DNA from: CAVTLG01 sp963802635 | GTDB lineage: Bacteria > Chloroflexota > Ktedonobacteria > Ktedonobacterales > Ktedonobacteraceae | Reading direction: 5' to 3' | DNA length: 64,000 bases | Assembly (NCBI GenBank): GCA_963802635.1 | Contig: CAWDJJ010000002.1 | Coordinates: 558,001 to 622,000, forward strand | Program-made: the position numbers and the translations under genes | Notes under the pieces: generated by a model | The model's input: only the letters and a program-made list of their open reading frames with translations | Databases searched by the model: none | Told to the model about the DNA's origin: nothing | Shown: piece after piece, positions 9,193 to 18,603 of the stretch | How positions within the stretch are numbered: the stretch's first letter is position 1 | Layout: each line of letters starts with the position of its first letter

Positions 9193-10719
9193 ATGCAAAA
9201 AGAAGAAGTTGATAATATAGGTAGATCTGAAGCTGCATCTGACGAATTTCTTAAAGTCGAACGGCGCGGAATGGAGCCAATACCTGATGCAGAACGTCAC
9301 GGGTCGCCGCGTGAACTCGCCCTACTATGGACTGGCGCGATGGCAAATTATGTCTCTCTGCTGACCGGCGCTCTGGTGATTGGCGCGCCCGTCGTCATCA
9401 TGGGACGGGGACAACTGGGCCTGCTGGATAGTGCACTTGCCATCATTGTGGGCGCAGCGCTGGCGGCTATTATCCACGGCCTGTTAAGTGTCACTGGCGC
9501 AAGAACAGGGACACCGCAGATGATTTTCGCACGCGCAGTGCTAGGTCATCGCGGAGCATATATCAGCGCGGCTTTCACCTGGATTATGGCGGTCGGCTGG
9601 TTCGCTATCGATTGCATCATTGGTGGCTGGGCATTAGTGCAACTCCTCGGCATCTTCGGCATCCCCAAAACGACCGAAGTTGCTATGGGAGCTATCACTC
9701 TTGTGCTGATTTTGTCCGTCATTGTAGCTGTCTATGGACACCAGACCGTGCATGTCTTCGAGAAATATGGCGCACTCGTCTTTATGGCCTTCTGCGTCTT
9801 GCTCTTCGTCGTCTTGCTGCCAAAGATCCATTGGGACCTGCCAACAACAGTCCACGGGCTGCCGCGCTTCGCAGCCATGGTAGTGGGAGCCAGCTATATC
9901 TATGCGCTGGTCGCCTCGTGGATTCCCTTCGCCTCCGACTACTCACGCTACCAACCACGCACAGTGCCAGCAAGGCGTATTGCCTTCTGGTCGGGTCTGG
10001 GCATCGGCCTGCCAACAGCGCTGCTTGGTATATTAGGAGTAGCGTTCTTTACGATCAACCCCAACAATGCCGATCTGCTCAGCGTCATCACCGCAGCAAC
10101 CCCTTCCTGGTTGACTGTGCCATTCCTGCTCTTTGTGATCCTGGGAGAGATCTGGGCTAATTATTTCGACGTCTACACAGCGGGGCTGGTGGCCTTAGCC
10201 ATGGATATTCCACTGAAACGCTGGTGGTCGGCACTGGCCTGCGGTATCATTGGTGCCATATGCGTCTATGGCATTGGCCTGTTCTCGCACTTCAACCAGG
10301 CTCGCACATATACTGAGCTTACAACCAGCTTCCTGGGCTTCTACGAAGATTTTTTGCTCCTGACCTACCTCTGGGTACCAGCATGGGCCGCCGTCCTACT
10401 CATCGACTTTTTTGTGTTTCGCCGTGGACGCTATGCAGCGGAGCAGTTGACACAAGGACGCCAGGGGTTTTATTGGTATCGTAGAGGCATCTTTTGGCGT
10501 GCTTTAATTGCATGGCTGCTTGGTTTTCTAGCGACGATCCCTTTTATTAGCTCAGCAACTTTACCCTGGCTCTCTCAACCCTGGCAGGGTCCGCTGGCAC
10601 ACCTGTTAGGCGGCATGGATATCAGTGGCATCGCAGGAGCAGTGGTGAGCGGCCTGCTCTATTACGTACTCGGTCGCCGCTATTTTAGCCGCAGCACAGA
10701 TGCAGCCGTCGTTGAGTAG
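9193..10719 (+). CDS. cytX: NCS1-family permease, probable hydroxymethylpyrimidine/thiamin precursor transporter (CytX-like)
   Basis: About 508 aa with some 12 hydrophobic segments and the NCS1 layout: LALLWTGAMANYVSLLTGAL at the first helix, GARTGTPQMIFARAVLG, and ASDYSRYQP in the middle. NCS1 carriers import cytosine, purines, allantoin or thiamin pyrimidines. A TPP riboswitch upstream and thiD/thiE downstream point to HMP or a thiamin precursor. AAAGGAG 8 nt before the ATG at 9193 supports that start; an in-frame ATG at 9154 lies hard against the attenuator and has no ribosome site. Confidence 0.87.
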   Translation: MQKEEVDNIGRSEAASDEFLKVERRGMEPIPDAERHGSPRELALLWTGAMANYVSLLTGALVIGAPVVIMGRGQLGLLDSALAIIVGAALAAIIHGLLSVTGARTGTPQMIFARAVLGHRGAYISAAFTWIMAVGWFAIDCIIGGWALVQLLGIFGIPKTTEVAMGAITLVLILSVIVAVYGHQTVHVFEKYGALVFMAFCVLLFVVLLPKIHWDLPTTVHGLPRFAAMVVGASYIYALVASWIPFASDYSRYQPRTVPARRIAFWSGLGIGLPTALLGILGVAFFTINPNNADLLSVITAATPSWLTVPFLLFVILGEIWANYFDVYTAGLVALAMDIPLKRWWSALACGIIGAICVYGIGLFSHFNQARTYTELTTSFLGFYEDFLLLTYLWVPAWAAVLLIDFFVFRRGRYAAEQLTQGRQGFYWYRRGIFWRALIAWLLGFLATIPFISSATLPWLSQPWQGPLAHLLGGMDISGIAGAVVSGLLYYVLGRRYFSRSTDAAVVE

Positions 10720-10837
10720 GAAAGATAACGCTTCAGATAGAGTATAAACCTCGCGTAGGGCCGAGCGAAGCGTCCCTCGTAGCCGGTCCCACGCGACCTG
10801 CACACCACCTGAATAGTATGAGGAAGGATATATACAC

Positions 10838-11663
10838 ATGAGTGAACAGCAGCCAGCCATGCCACGCGCACTGACCATCGCCGGTTCCGATTCGGGCGGA
10901 GGAGCGGGTATCCAGGCAGATTTAAAAACGTTTGCGGCGCTTGGCGTCTATGGGCTTTCGGCTATCACAGCTATCACAGCCCAGAATACGCTGGGGGTGA
11001 GCGGCGTACAGGATATATCAATCGCTATCATCGAGGCACAAATTGATGCAGTAGTAGAGGATATTGGCACAGACGCAACAAAAACCGGTATGCTCTCCAG
11101 TCCCGAGATCATTGAAGCGGTGGCCGGACGCGTCAAAAAGTGGCACTTGCGATTAGTAGTAGATCCGGTGATGGTAGCGAAAGGTGGTGCGTCTCTGCTC
11201 TCCCCAGAGGCGGTGGCAACGCTGCGCTCAACGCTGCTGCCACTGGCGGAGATCGTTACACCCAATCTGCCCGAAGCAGAAGTGCTAACAGGACAGCATA
11301 TCGAGACGCTGGACGAGATGCAGGCAGCCGCGCGCGCTATCCATGCACTGGGTCCACGCTCTGTCGTTGTCAAAGGCGGTCACCGCGCAACCGATCCGGT
11401 CGATGTCTATTTCGATGGGATACACTGCATCGAACTGCGCGAGGCAACGTATTCAAACACAACATACACATGGGACCGGCTGCACGTTTTCGGCAGCCAT
11501 TACCGCGCTACTGGCACGCGGTTGGACTCCAGAAGAGGCCGTCGCACGTGCCAAACGCTATGTAACAGGAGCCATACGCCATGCTCCAGGCATTGGGCAT
11601 GGTCACGGTCCCACCAACCATTTCTGGCTCTGGGAACAGGTCCAACAGATGGCAGAAGAATAA
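10838..11663 (+). pseudogene. thiD: Hydroxymethylpyrimidine/phosphomethylpyrimidine kinase, frameshifted
   Basis: ThiD phosphorylates HMP and HMP-P for thiamin synthesis. Visible motifs are LTIAGSDSGGGAGIQADLKTF, ITAITAQNT, VVDPVMVAKGG, VTPNLPEAEVL and VVVKGGH. The frame breaks near 11452-11462. The conserved active-site block HTHGTGCTFSAAI and the C-terminus (to the stop at 11663) continue in the next frame, as if one surplus base were present. Without it the protein would be ~274 aa, the normal length. GAGGAAGGA precedes the ATG. It lies in the TPP-controlled operon. A consensus-sequence error is as likely as true loss. Confidence 0.88.
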
Positions 11664-11720
11664 TACGCAATAGCCAGGAGATGAAACCCTGAGCGCCGCT
11701 CAGAAAGTGAGTATTGCCTG

Positions 11721-12356
11721 ATGTCAGACACATCTCTATCACGACTCGCTCTGCATGTCCTGACCGACCGCACATGGTCACGCGGGCGTGACACACTTAC
11801 GGTCGCCAAAGCCGCACTGGACGGTGGTGCCACCGTCATTCAGCTACGCGATAAAACGGCCAACACACATGATCTCGTCAAAGAAGGTCTGGCGCTGCGC
11901 GCTTTGACACGCGAACGGGGAGCGCTGCTCATCGTCAATGATCGCATTGACGTGGCATTGGCCGTCGATGCTGATGGCGCACATGTGGGACAGGAAGATA
12001 TGCCTGCGGCACTCGCCCGCCAATTGCTGGGACCAGAGCGCATGCTGGGCGTTTCAGCCGGGAACATCGCAGAGGCCACAGCCGCCGTTGCCGCCGGAGC
12101 TGATTACCTGGGAGTTGGTCCCATCTACGCCACAAGTAGCAAGGCTGACGCCGGACAACCTGTCGGCCCACATTTGCTGGCAGCTATCGCGTCCCGTTTT
12201 TCGATACCACAAGTAGCGATAGGTGGGATCACGATCCACAATGCAAGAGAAGTCATACACGCAGGAGCGACGGGCATCGCTGTGATTACCGCCGTTGTTC
12301 ATGCCGAGGATATTACCGACGCCGCCCATCAACTGATAGAGATACTTGACACGTAA
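11721..12356 (+). CDS. thiE: Thiamine-phosphate synthase
   Basis: 211 aa TIM barrel joining HMP-PP and thiazole phosphate into thiamin phosphate. Family motifs are present in order: VIQLRDKTAN, LLIVNDRIDVAL, GAHVGQEDMP, LGVSAGN, DYLGVGPIYAT and IGGITIHNA. The usual TxTK after GPIYAT reads SSKADA, a mild variant. The gene follows thiD by 57 bp on the same strand and is probably the last gene of the TPP-regulated operon. Confidence 0.93.
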   Translation: MSDTSLSRLALHVLTDRTWSRGRDTLTVAKAALDGGATVIQLRDKTANTHDLVKEGLALRALTRERGALLIVNDRIDVALAVDADGAHVGQEDMPAALARQLLGPERMLGVSAGNIAEATAAVAAGADYLGVGPIYATSSKADAGQPVGPHLLAAIASRFSIPQVAIGGITIHNAREVIHAGATGIAVITAVVHAEDITDAAHQLIEILDT

Positions 12357-12499
12357 ACCAATATATACGTTCACATTTCCATACCTCTCCTGCCTAAAAG
12401 TACTAGACAACCATTAAGAAAACATAAATATGCTAAGCTACTACTATCTATTAGACTTATTGCTACGTCTTCCTATCCTAAATCAGGTAAAGGGGTTAT

Positions 12500-13426
12500 A
12501 TGGAAAGCATGGAAAGTCTTTCTCAACCTTTAAATCAATCCAGAGAAAACGTCCAACCAGTACGAATTATCTCCCAGCTTATGCAGAGTGCAGCAAGCAT
12601 GTACCATATGGATGAGTTGTTTCTCTGGATGGCAAACACATTTGTACAGCAACTGGGCGTGAGCGCAGTCCAGTTCTGGGTTACGCAGGCATACATGGGC
12701 GGGAAATACCATATCGAGTTACGTAGCGTCGCCAGTCAGAACCCATCTCTATCGCAAGATACCTACACTAACCCCTGGATTACTGCATTGGTGAAACGTA
12801 TGTTCACGGAACGCCGAGGCATGACATCTGTAGATATAGCCCACGTTCTTACACCATATCAGGCCAACACATTCACACGCTACAATCTCCATCACTGGAC
12901 CAGCAGTTTCTTAGAGACGCGTGAACTGCTGCCACTCACTGAACATGAGTCATCACAAGAGAAAATTCCCACGCCCCTCAATATGGTCGTTTCCTTCTTT
13001 ACACAACAACCGCCTGAACAGCATCAGTTACGAGCGGTCAGCTTCATCTTAGATCAATCTCTGCGCATCGCTATAAGTCGCAAACTCCTCACCTCAACAT
13101 GGCAGCCGCTGTCAGCAGAGCCACCGATACAACAACAACTCGCTCGCCTTGTACCTCAACAGATACACAACGCTAAAATAGAGCAGAGCAGGAATCCATT
13201 TGCTGACGCGGTAGTTATTGCAGAGAAAAAAGCCCGGCAACTTTATTTTTTGATCGATGGTTATAGAAATGTCACCGAGCTTATGCAATTAATGTGTTTC
13301 AGTCAAAAAGAGATTGCCGAGACACTACAGTTTCTTTTTCAGCAACACTATATTCATCTCTACGAACCGGGAGGACAACTGGTAGACCCAACCCTATCTA
13401 TTCAAAGCGCTCTAAAGCAGCGCTGA
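12500..13426 (+). CDS. Unknown protein, GAF-like N-terminus and winged-helix-like C-terminus
   Basis: 308 aa; family not recognised. Residues ~20-200 look like a divergent GAF/PAS-type sensory fold (SAASMYHMDELFLWMANTFV, then VSAVQFWV). Residues ~235-295 (KKARQLYFLIDGYRNVTEL...FSQKEIAETLQFLF) resemble a winged-helix or DUF4388-type output module. No transmembrane segment is visible. AAAGGGG lies 7 nt upstream of the ATG. The following membrane-protein gene is on the same strand 155 bp away and might form a sensor pair with it. Confidence 0.6.
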   Translation: MESMESLSQPLNQSRENVQPVRIISQLMQSAASMYHMDELFLWMANTFVQQLGVSAVQFWVTQAYMGGKYHIELRSVASQNPSLSQDTYTNPWITALVKRMFTERRGMTSVDIAHVLTPYQANTFTRYNLHHWTSSFLETRELLPLTEHESSQEKIPTPLNMVVSFFTQQPPEQHQLRAVSFILDQSLRIAISRKLLTSTWQPLSAEPPIQQQLARLVPQQIHNAKIEQSRNPFADAVVIAEKKARQLYFLIDGYRNVTELMQLMCFSQKEIAETLQFLFQQHYIHLYEPGGQLVDPTLSIQSALKQR

Positions 13427-13496
13427 AGATGCTTAAACGCAGAGTATATGCTGTTTTTTCAGATATTGCCGCATCAGCCTACAATATACATGCTAT

Positions 13497-13563
13497 TTAA
13501 GCATGTGTCTGAAATATGCACACTTTTTGCCAGTATCACATTGAAGCCAGACACACTCTAAGA
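13497..13563. repeat. Dispersed imperfect palindrome, family 2
   Basis: The left end TTAAGCATGTGTCTG and right end CAGACACACTCTAAGA are inverted with mismatches. The interior GCACACTTTTTGCCAGTAT matches the copy at 18441. The right end sits a few bases before the ribosome site of the membrane-protein gene at 13581. Confidence 0.65.
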
Positions 13564-13580
13564 GGAGGAAAGAAGCTCTA

Positions 13581-14204
13581 ATGAATGCCGTATCGTTTGC
13601 TAACACAACGCTTTTTCTACTAGGTGTCGTTTGCACCATCCTTGCCATGCGCGCTCTTTACGTCTATACATTGTCGCGCAGCACGATGCTCTTCATTATC
13701 GGGGTAGCAATAGGTACTATTGGACTAGCTATCTTTTGCGGATTCGCAGAGAATGTCCACCTGACCACATATAACACACAATGGGCATGGTACGTGGGTT
13801 CAAGCATTGGAGCCTGCTTCCTTGTCATAAGTTCGTTGGTAAAATCAAATGCACAATTGCAGCGCGTGAGGCACTGGCAGATGGTCGCCAGCGGCGCATT
13901 TCTCCTCGTTGTGCTGATTACACCTACTTTGCCTGCATTCTCTAGCCCTTTTATACCTGCTACCTTCAATATTTTCCGCACGCTCATTTATTGTGTTGGC
14001 TTTATCCGCTATGCGACACTCTCTTCCTCGAAAGGCACACGTTTTACCTTACTTATGAGCGCTGGTTTTTTATTGATTGGCGTTGGATTTGGCATATTCA
14101 CGCCACAAATATTCCAACCGAGTCTGGCTGTGCTATCTATCATAGGATCCACCATGCGTATGTTAGGCTATACGACATTGTTGCTAGCTTACACTGTCGG
14201 GTAA
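13581..14204 (+). CDS. Seven-helix-like integral membrane protein, unknown function
   Basis: 207 aa, almost entirely hydrophobic: helices at about 6-26, 34-54, 68-84, 98-115, 128-145, 153-173 and 180-203. The pattern of seven short helices with tiny loops resembles the MASE/7TM sensor-type membrane domains found ahead of signalling outputs, but here it stands alone. AGAGGAGGAAAGAAG precedes the ATG. A family-2 palindrome lies immediately upstream. No specific function can be assigned. Confidence 0.65.
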   Translation: MNAVSFANTTLFLLGVVCTILAMRALYVYTLSRSTMLFIIGVAIGTIGLAIFCGFAENVHLTTYNTQWAWYVGSSIGACFLVISSLVKSNAQLQRVRHWQMVASGAFLLVVLITPTLPAFSSPFIPATFNIFRTLIYCVGFIRYATLSSSKGTRFTLLMSAGFLLIGVGFGIFTPQIFQPSLAVLSIIGSTMRMLGYTTLLLAYTVG

Positions 14205-14214
14205 ACTATCACCC

Positions 14215-14244
14215 TTGACATTTGCATCAGGTGGTGGCTATAAT
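14215..14244 (+). promoter_or_regulatory. Near-consensus sigma-70-type promoter
   Basis: TTGACA (14215-14220) and TATAAT (14239-14244) are both perfect hexamers with an 18-bp spacer. It begins just after the membrane-protein stop and drives the short CsoR-like ORF and perhaps the following leader region. Confidence 0.75.
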
Positions 14245-14306
14245 ACGACCGGTTACGATCCATCCGCCCTTGGGGAGGTGAATCGTGAAAAAGAAAGCGA
14301 CATGAT

Positions 14307-14465
14307 ATGCTGACACAAATTGTTGTCGTCCGTGCCGCTTTAGATCAGGTGAGACGCGCCATTCTTGAGCAACATATCGATAAGTGTGTGTCTAGCGCGA
14401 TACAACGCAGTCGCCCAGATGAAGTTATGCGCGACGTCAGAGATGCGTTAGACCGTTTTATCTAA
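14307..14465 (+). pseudogene. CsoR/FrmR (DUF156) regulator, C-terminal fragment of 52 aa
   Basis: The reading starts MLTQIVVVRAALDQV and continues AILEQHIDKCVSSAI. This is the second and third helix of CsoR/FrmR metal- or aldehyde-sensing repressors, including the His-x3-Cys ligand pair (H23, C27). The N-terminal helix with the first Cys ligand is missing; an in-frame TGA lies seven codons upstream. GGGGAGG and a near-consensus promoter precede it, so a short product may still be made. It is either a decayed regulator of the neighbouring transport genes or an N-terminally reduced variant. Confidence 0.6.
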
Positions 14466-14767
14466 CAATAGGGTGTTATCCCCACCATTTATTAAGGAGT
14501 ACTACATTTATATGGACCCTGCTAGTAGTCAACCTCCCAGTACATCGGAGGTCATACTATGCTCAGGGAACGGTGTTGATTTGATCTGATAGCCTGCTTC
14601 CTCTCCTGGTTCTCCGCTATCTGCTCACCTCTCGCTGTTCCCCCCATATCCCTGCTTACCAGAAGCAGTGCGAGAGCGCTGAAGCAGTTCTTCGTTCCTG
14701 TTCAAGTACAGGAAAACAAGTGATACGTGTCTTCTTTGCTCTTCCGCAGCCAGTCTCTTTTTATACA
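14466..14767. other. 300 bp without a supported gene
   Basis: It holds a 25-codon ORF (ATG 14512) behind AAGGAG, which has no recognisable features, and pyrimidine-rich sequence. No family or structure is recognised. Confidence 0.4.
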
Positions 14768-15000
14768 TTGACAAGAAATACATCATGCACGGTCCTACGA
14801 CGAGATAACTTCGTGCGTAGAGCTACGGTAATGCTCTACATAACCTGAATGGAGGTGATACGGCGTGGACGCCGGTCCCGAACGACGGAATTTCCGTCAC
14901 ACACATTTATTACGAGCACGTTTTATGGCACAGAGCCTTCGTCCGTGTCGCGCTGTAGCGCACGCGACCAGGGAGACGCTACGTTTGTAGGAAGATCGTC
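14768..15000 (+). promoter_or_regulatory. Candidate structured 5' leader of the ABC transporter operon
   Basis: A TTGACA at 14768 is followed by a chain of hairpins: 14795-14820 (CTACG...CGTAG), 14817-14839 (GTAGAGC/GCTCTAC, 7 bp perfect), 14861-14874 (CGGCG/CGCCG), 14884-14898 (GACGGAA/TTCCGTC) and 14947-14968 (GTCGCG/CGCGAC). The first two share the bases GTAG at 14817-14820 and cannot both form, as in switching leaders. I could not match it to the M-box, yybP-ykoY, guanidine or other classes I know. Confidence 0.4.
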
Positions 15001-15046
15001 TATCCTCTGTGCATCCTGACCATAAAAGGAAGTATGGAGGTACGCA

Positions 15047-16868
15047 ATGGCCCAGGTCTATATTCCTGAGAATCCTCGTGAGCGCGAACAGCTCCAACAA
15101 GGAGCAACGCCCAAAGAAACGCAAGCCACGCTCCGCCGCGATACAGCCGCCTCCCGACGCTTCGGAGGTGTCGATTTTATTCTCATCCTCGCCATTCTCG
15201 GCGTGAGCGGCTTTCTTGCAATGGCAGCCGCACGCTGGGCAGCACCACTCACACCGACTGTGACGATCAATCTCTCGCCCCTGGCATTACCCGTCTATGC
15301 AGGGTACTCTTTATTACGTATGATCCTTGGCTATCTGCTCTCGTTGATCTTCACCCTGGTATATGGACATATCGCGGCTACAAACCGCCATGCCCGTCAA
15401 ATCATGGTCCCTCTGCTGGATATCCTGCAAAGCGTGCCGATTCTCTCCTTTCTCCCGGTGGTTTTGCTGGCGCTGGTAGCCGCATTTCCCCATTCCAACG
15501 TGGGACTGGAACTGGCAAGCATCATCCTCATCTTTACCAGCCAGGCATGGAATATGACCTTCAGCTTCTACCACTCGGTGCGCACATTACCCAATGATCT
15601 ACGAGAGGTAACAGCTATCGCACGTTTACGTCCCTGGCAACGCTTCCTCAAACTGGAGGTACCAGCATCGATGATCGGGTTGATCTGGAACAGCATGATG
15701 AGTTGGGCTGGCGGCTGGTTCTTTCTGATGGCGGCAGAGCAAACAAAACTGGGGAGCCGCTCTTTTCAACTGCCAGGACTCGGCTCCTATCTGCAAACAG
15801 CCGCCGACCGGGGCAATACGGGAGCACTGCTGCTCGGACTCCTGACGCTCATCGTACTCATCGTGCTGCTCGACCTGCTTTTCTGGCGTCCACTGGTCGC
15901 ATGGGCCGATAAATTCAAGGTCGAGCTGAGTAGCGCTAGCGAGACTCCGACTTCGCCGATCCTGGATGCTCTCCAGCGTTCTGCGCTGCTGGCAGCTATC
16001 AGCCGCAGAATGCTACGCCCTCTTGGTGAGCGCATCGCCTGGGTACTGAACCGCCTGCAGCCGCTCAATACAGATGTCATCATTACAGAGCACAAAAAGA
16101 AACGGATACTGCCCACCAAAAAGATTGTCAGCTTGCTTGTCTTATTGCTCGTCTGCGCCTTGCTCCTCTATGGACTCTGGAGCGCCTTACACATGCTGAT
16201 CCAGGTCAGGGCCGCAACCTGGGGCACACTGATGCTGGCAGCAGGCGCTACCTGGCTGCGCACACTCGCGGCAATGGTGATTGGGGTAATCTGGACGGTG
16301 CCTGTTGGTGTTGCCATCAGGACTCTCACCGCGCTGGTCACGACGCATGCAGCCGATTGTGCAGGTCGTTGCCTCTATCCCGGCGACCGCGTTGTTTCCC
16401 GTACTGCTCCTGGCATTGATTCGCTTGCCAGGTGGACTCTCGCTCGCAGCCATCCTGCTGATGCTCCTGGGCACACAATGGTACATCCTTTTTAACGTCA
16501 TCGCAGGCGCGATGGCGATCCCAACCGACTTACGTGAAGCCACCACCATCTATCACGTTTCATCCTGGCGGCGTTGGAAGACGTTGATCTTGCCTGCGAT
16601 CTTCCCTTATCTTGTTACAGGGCTACTCACAGCCAGCGGTGGCGCGTGGAATGCTAGCGTGGTCTCAGAATTTGTCCAGTTTAATCAACATACCGTGAGC
16701 ACATTCGGCCTTGGTGCCAGCATCGCCAGTGCAGCAGCGGCTGGATCAGGACACTTCCCTGACTTGCTCGCCGGTACACTCTTGATGGCCGCAGTCGTCG
16801 TCATCATCAATCGCCTGTTGTGGAAACGCCTCTATGCGCTGGCAGAGCGCCGGTACACGCTGGAATAG
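15047..16868 (+). pseudogene. ABC transporter duplicated permease (NitT/TauT-like, COG4986 type), frameshifted
   Basis: Two binding-protein-dependent permease domains lie in one chain: domain 1 at ~70-290 (EVTAIARLRPWQRFLKLEVPAS is the EAA loop) and domain 2 at ~370-605, whose EAA loop is LREATTIYHVSSWRRWKTLI. The frame changes at about 16319; reading GCCATC-GGACTCTC without one A joins PVGVAI to GLSPRWSRRMQPI. Whole length is then ~606 aa. The substrate is unknown: no binding protein is encoded beside it, which is usual for this subgroup. The ATPase follows after 146 bp. Confidence 0.85.
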
Positions 16869-17014
16869 TGTTGTTGTTTCAATCCCATCAAACAGGTCGT
16901 GTTAAAGAACGTGCGCTCCTGCTGCCCTATTAGAAAGAAAGTATACACACAAAACCTTAAAAGATCAAATGATACGTCAGGAGCAGAAGGTACTGTCGAG
17001 AAGGAGAACATATC

Positions 17015-18418
17015 ATGAGCCTATTCAATCATACACACACCAATACAGAGCATGTGGCAACGGAAAACGAGATATTGCTAGAGGCACGCCAGATTTGCAA
17101 AACCTTTGACGTAGAAGGCAAGACACACGGCGCACAGCCCAAACTCGTTCTGGACACCGTTCAACTCCAGGTCGCGGCAGGTGAATTTGTGGCGCTCCTG
17201 GGACCTTCCGGTTCTGGCAAGTCGACGCTACTTCGTATCCTGGCGGGACTGCTGCATCCTTCGAGTGGAGAGGTTTTATTTAAGGGCTATGCCCAGCACG
17301 GTCCCAATCCACATCTCGCTATCGTGTTTCAATCTTTTGCACTTTTCCCCTGGCTCACCGTCTTGCAAAACGTTGAGCTGGGTCTGCAATCGCAAGATAC
17401 ACTCACCCGCACGCAGCGTCTCAAACGAGCACTCGCCGCTATCGATACCATTGGACTGGATGGCTTCGAGGACGCGTACCCCAAAGAACTCTCTGGCGGT
17501 ATGCGCCAGCGCGTTGGCTTCGCACGCGCGCTGGTGGTTGAACCAGAATTGCTCTTTATGGATGAACCATTTAGCGCTCTGGACGTGTTGACCGCCGCTA
17601 ATTTGCGCAAAGAGCTGCTTGGCCTCTGGGAATCGCACGCGATACCCACGCGCGCGATTGTGATGGTCACACACAATATCGACGAGGCCGTCGCTATGGC
17701 TGACCGCATCATCGTGTTAGGGGCAAATCCCGGGCATATTCGCGTCGAGCTGCCAGGGCTACCACGCGCCGTACGCAAGCAGCCTGGCGAAGCAACTAAT
17801 CAACTGGCCGATCTGATCTATCGCATCATGACCAGCCCAAAGACGGATGTCTCTTTACTGCTAGCAAAGCTCTCACCGCAGGCAACAACGGGACCATTGC
17901 ATATGACCACAGCAGCAGCAACCTATCAAGGCTTGCCACATATCTCTATCGGCAACTTGACCGGCCTGATCGAGATGGTGCATGCACGAGGAGACAGAGT
18001 TGATCTCTACCAGATCGGTCGCGAGCTGCAATTAGAATTCGACGAACTGCAACCATTGTTAGAGACAGCCGACCTGCTAGGTCTGGGCGATGTCCACGAA
18101 GGGGATCTGGTCCTGACGACACAGGGACGGCGCTTCGCAGAAGCGGGCGTGCTCGAAGAAAAACAAATCTTCCGCGAACAGGCTCTGGCGCGTATTCCTC
18201 TCTTGCACCAGATTTTGCAGGTGCTCGAAACAACACCGGGGCATACCATGCCTGAAGAGTACGTCATGAGCCTGTTAAAAGAGCATGTCAACGAGGAACA
18301 GGCAGAAGAGCAACTGGAAACTCTAGTGGACTGGGGACGCTACGCCGAGCTGTTTACCTATCACGAGGACCGAGGTATGTTTCGTCTCGGAGAGCCTGAG
18401 GCCGCCGAAGCAGTCTGA
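17015..18418 (+). CDS. ABC transporter ATPase with C-terminal AAA-associated domain
   Basis: 467 aa. The ABC domain (~20-265) has Walker A GPSGSGKST, Q-loop FQSFALFPW, signature LSGGMRQRVGFARAL, Walker B LLFMDEPFSALD and the switch VTHNIDEA. This is the NitT/TauT/SsuB class. Residues ~300-465 (GNLTGLIEMVHARGDRVDLY onward) form the AAA-associated C-terminal domain that marks the subgroup paired with duplicated permeases, probably a regulatory module. AGAAGGAG 7 nt ahead fixes the start. It forms an operon with the permease upstream. Confidence 0.9.
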   Translation: MSLFNHTHTNTEHVATENEILLEARQICKTFDVEGKTHGAQPKLVLDTVQLQVAAGEFVALLGPSGSGKSTLLRILAGLLHPSSGEVLFKGYAQHGPNPHLAIVFQSFALFPWLTVLQNVELGLQSQDTLTRTQRLKRALAAIDTIGLDGFEDAYPKELSGGMRQRVGFARALVVEPELLFMDEPFSALDVLTAANLRKELLGLWESHAIPTRAIVMVTHNIDEAVAMADRIIVLGANPGHIRVELPGLPRAVRKQPGEATNQLADLIYRIMTSPKTDVSLLLAKLSPQATTGPLHMTTAAATYQGLPHISIGNLTGLIEMVHARGDRVDLYQIGRELQLEFDELQPLLETADLLGLGDVHEGDLVLTTQGRRFAEAGVLEEKQIFREQALARIPLLHQILQVLETTPGHTMPEEYVMSLLKEHVNEEQAEEQLETLVDWGRYAELFTYHEDRGMFRLGEPEAAEAV

Positions 18419-18440
18419 AGCTCTGTATGTCTGCTCTCCC

Positions 18441-18504
18441 TAAGCTAGTGTTTGAAACGCGCACACTTTTCGTCGGTATTGAACTGAAACCAAACACTAT
18501 CTTA
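18441..18504. repeat. Dispersed 64-bp imperfect palindrome, family 2
   Basis: TAAGCTAGTGTTTG at the left and CAAACACTATCTTA at the right are inverted with one mismatch. Between them lies AACGCGCACACTTTTCGTCG. It is the best-preserved copy. It lies just after the ABC ATPase gene and could fold at its transcript end. Confidence 0.8.
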
Positions 18505-18603
18505 ATTTCGCCCAAATTAGCGCCACAGCCCTCAAGAAACCAGATAAGGGTATGTGTCAATAATTTGGACGAAATCGGGGCAATACCCTTACTTTCGAAC
18601 TCA

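Noticed and set aside
14768..15046. M-box, yybP-ykoY or guanidine-I riboswitch
   Set aside because: Signature blocks of these classes as I know them are not present; only generic hairpins are seen.
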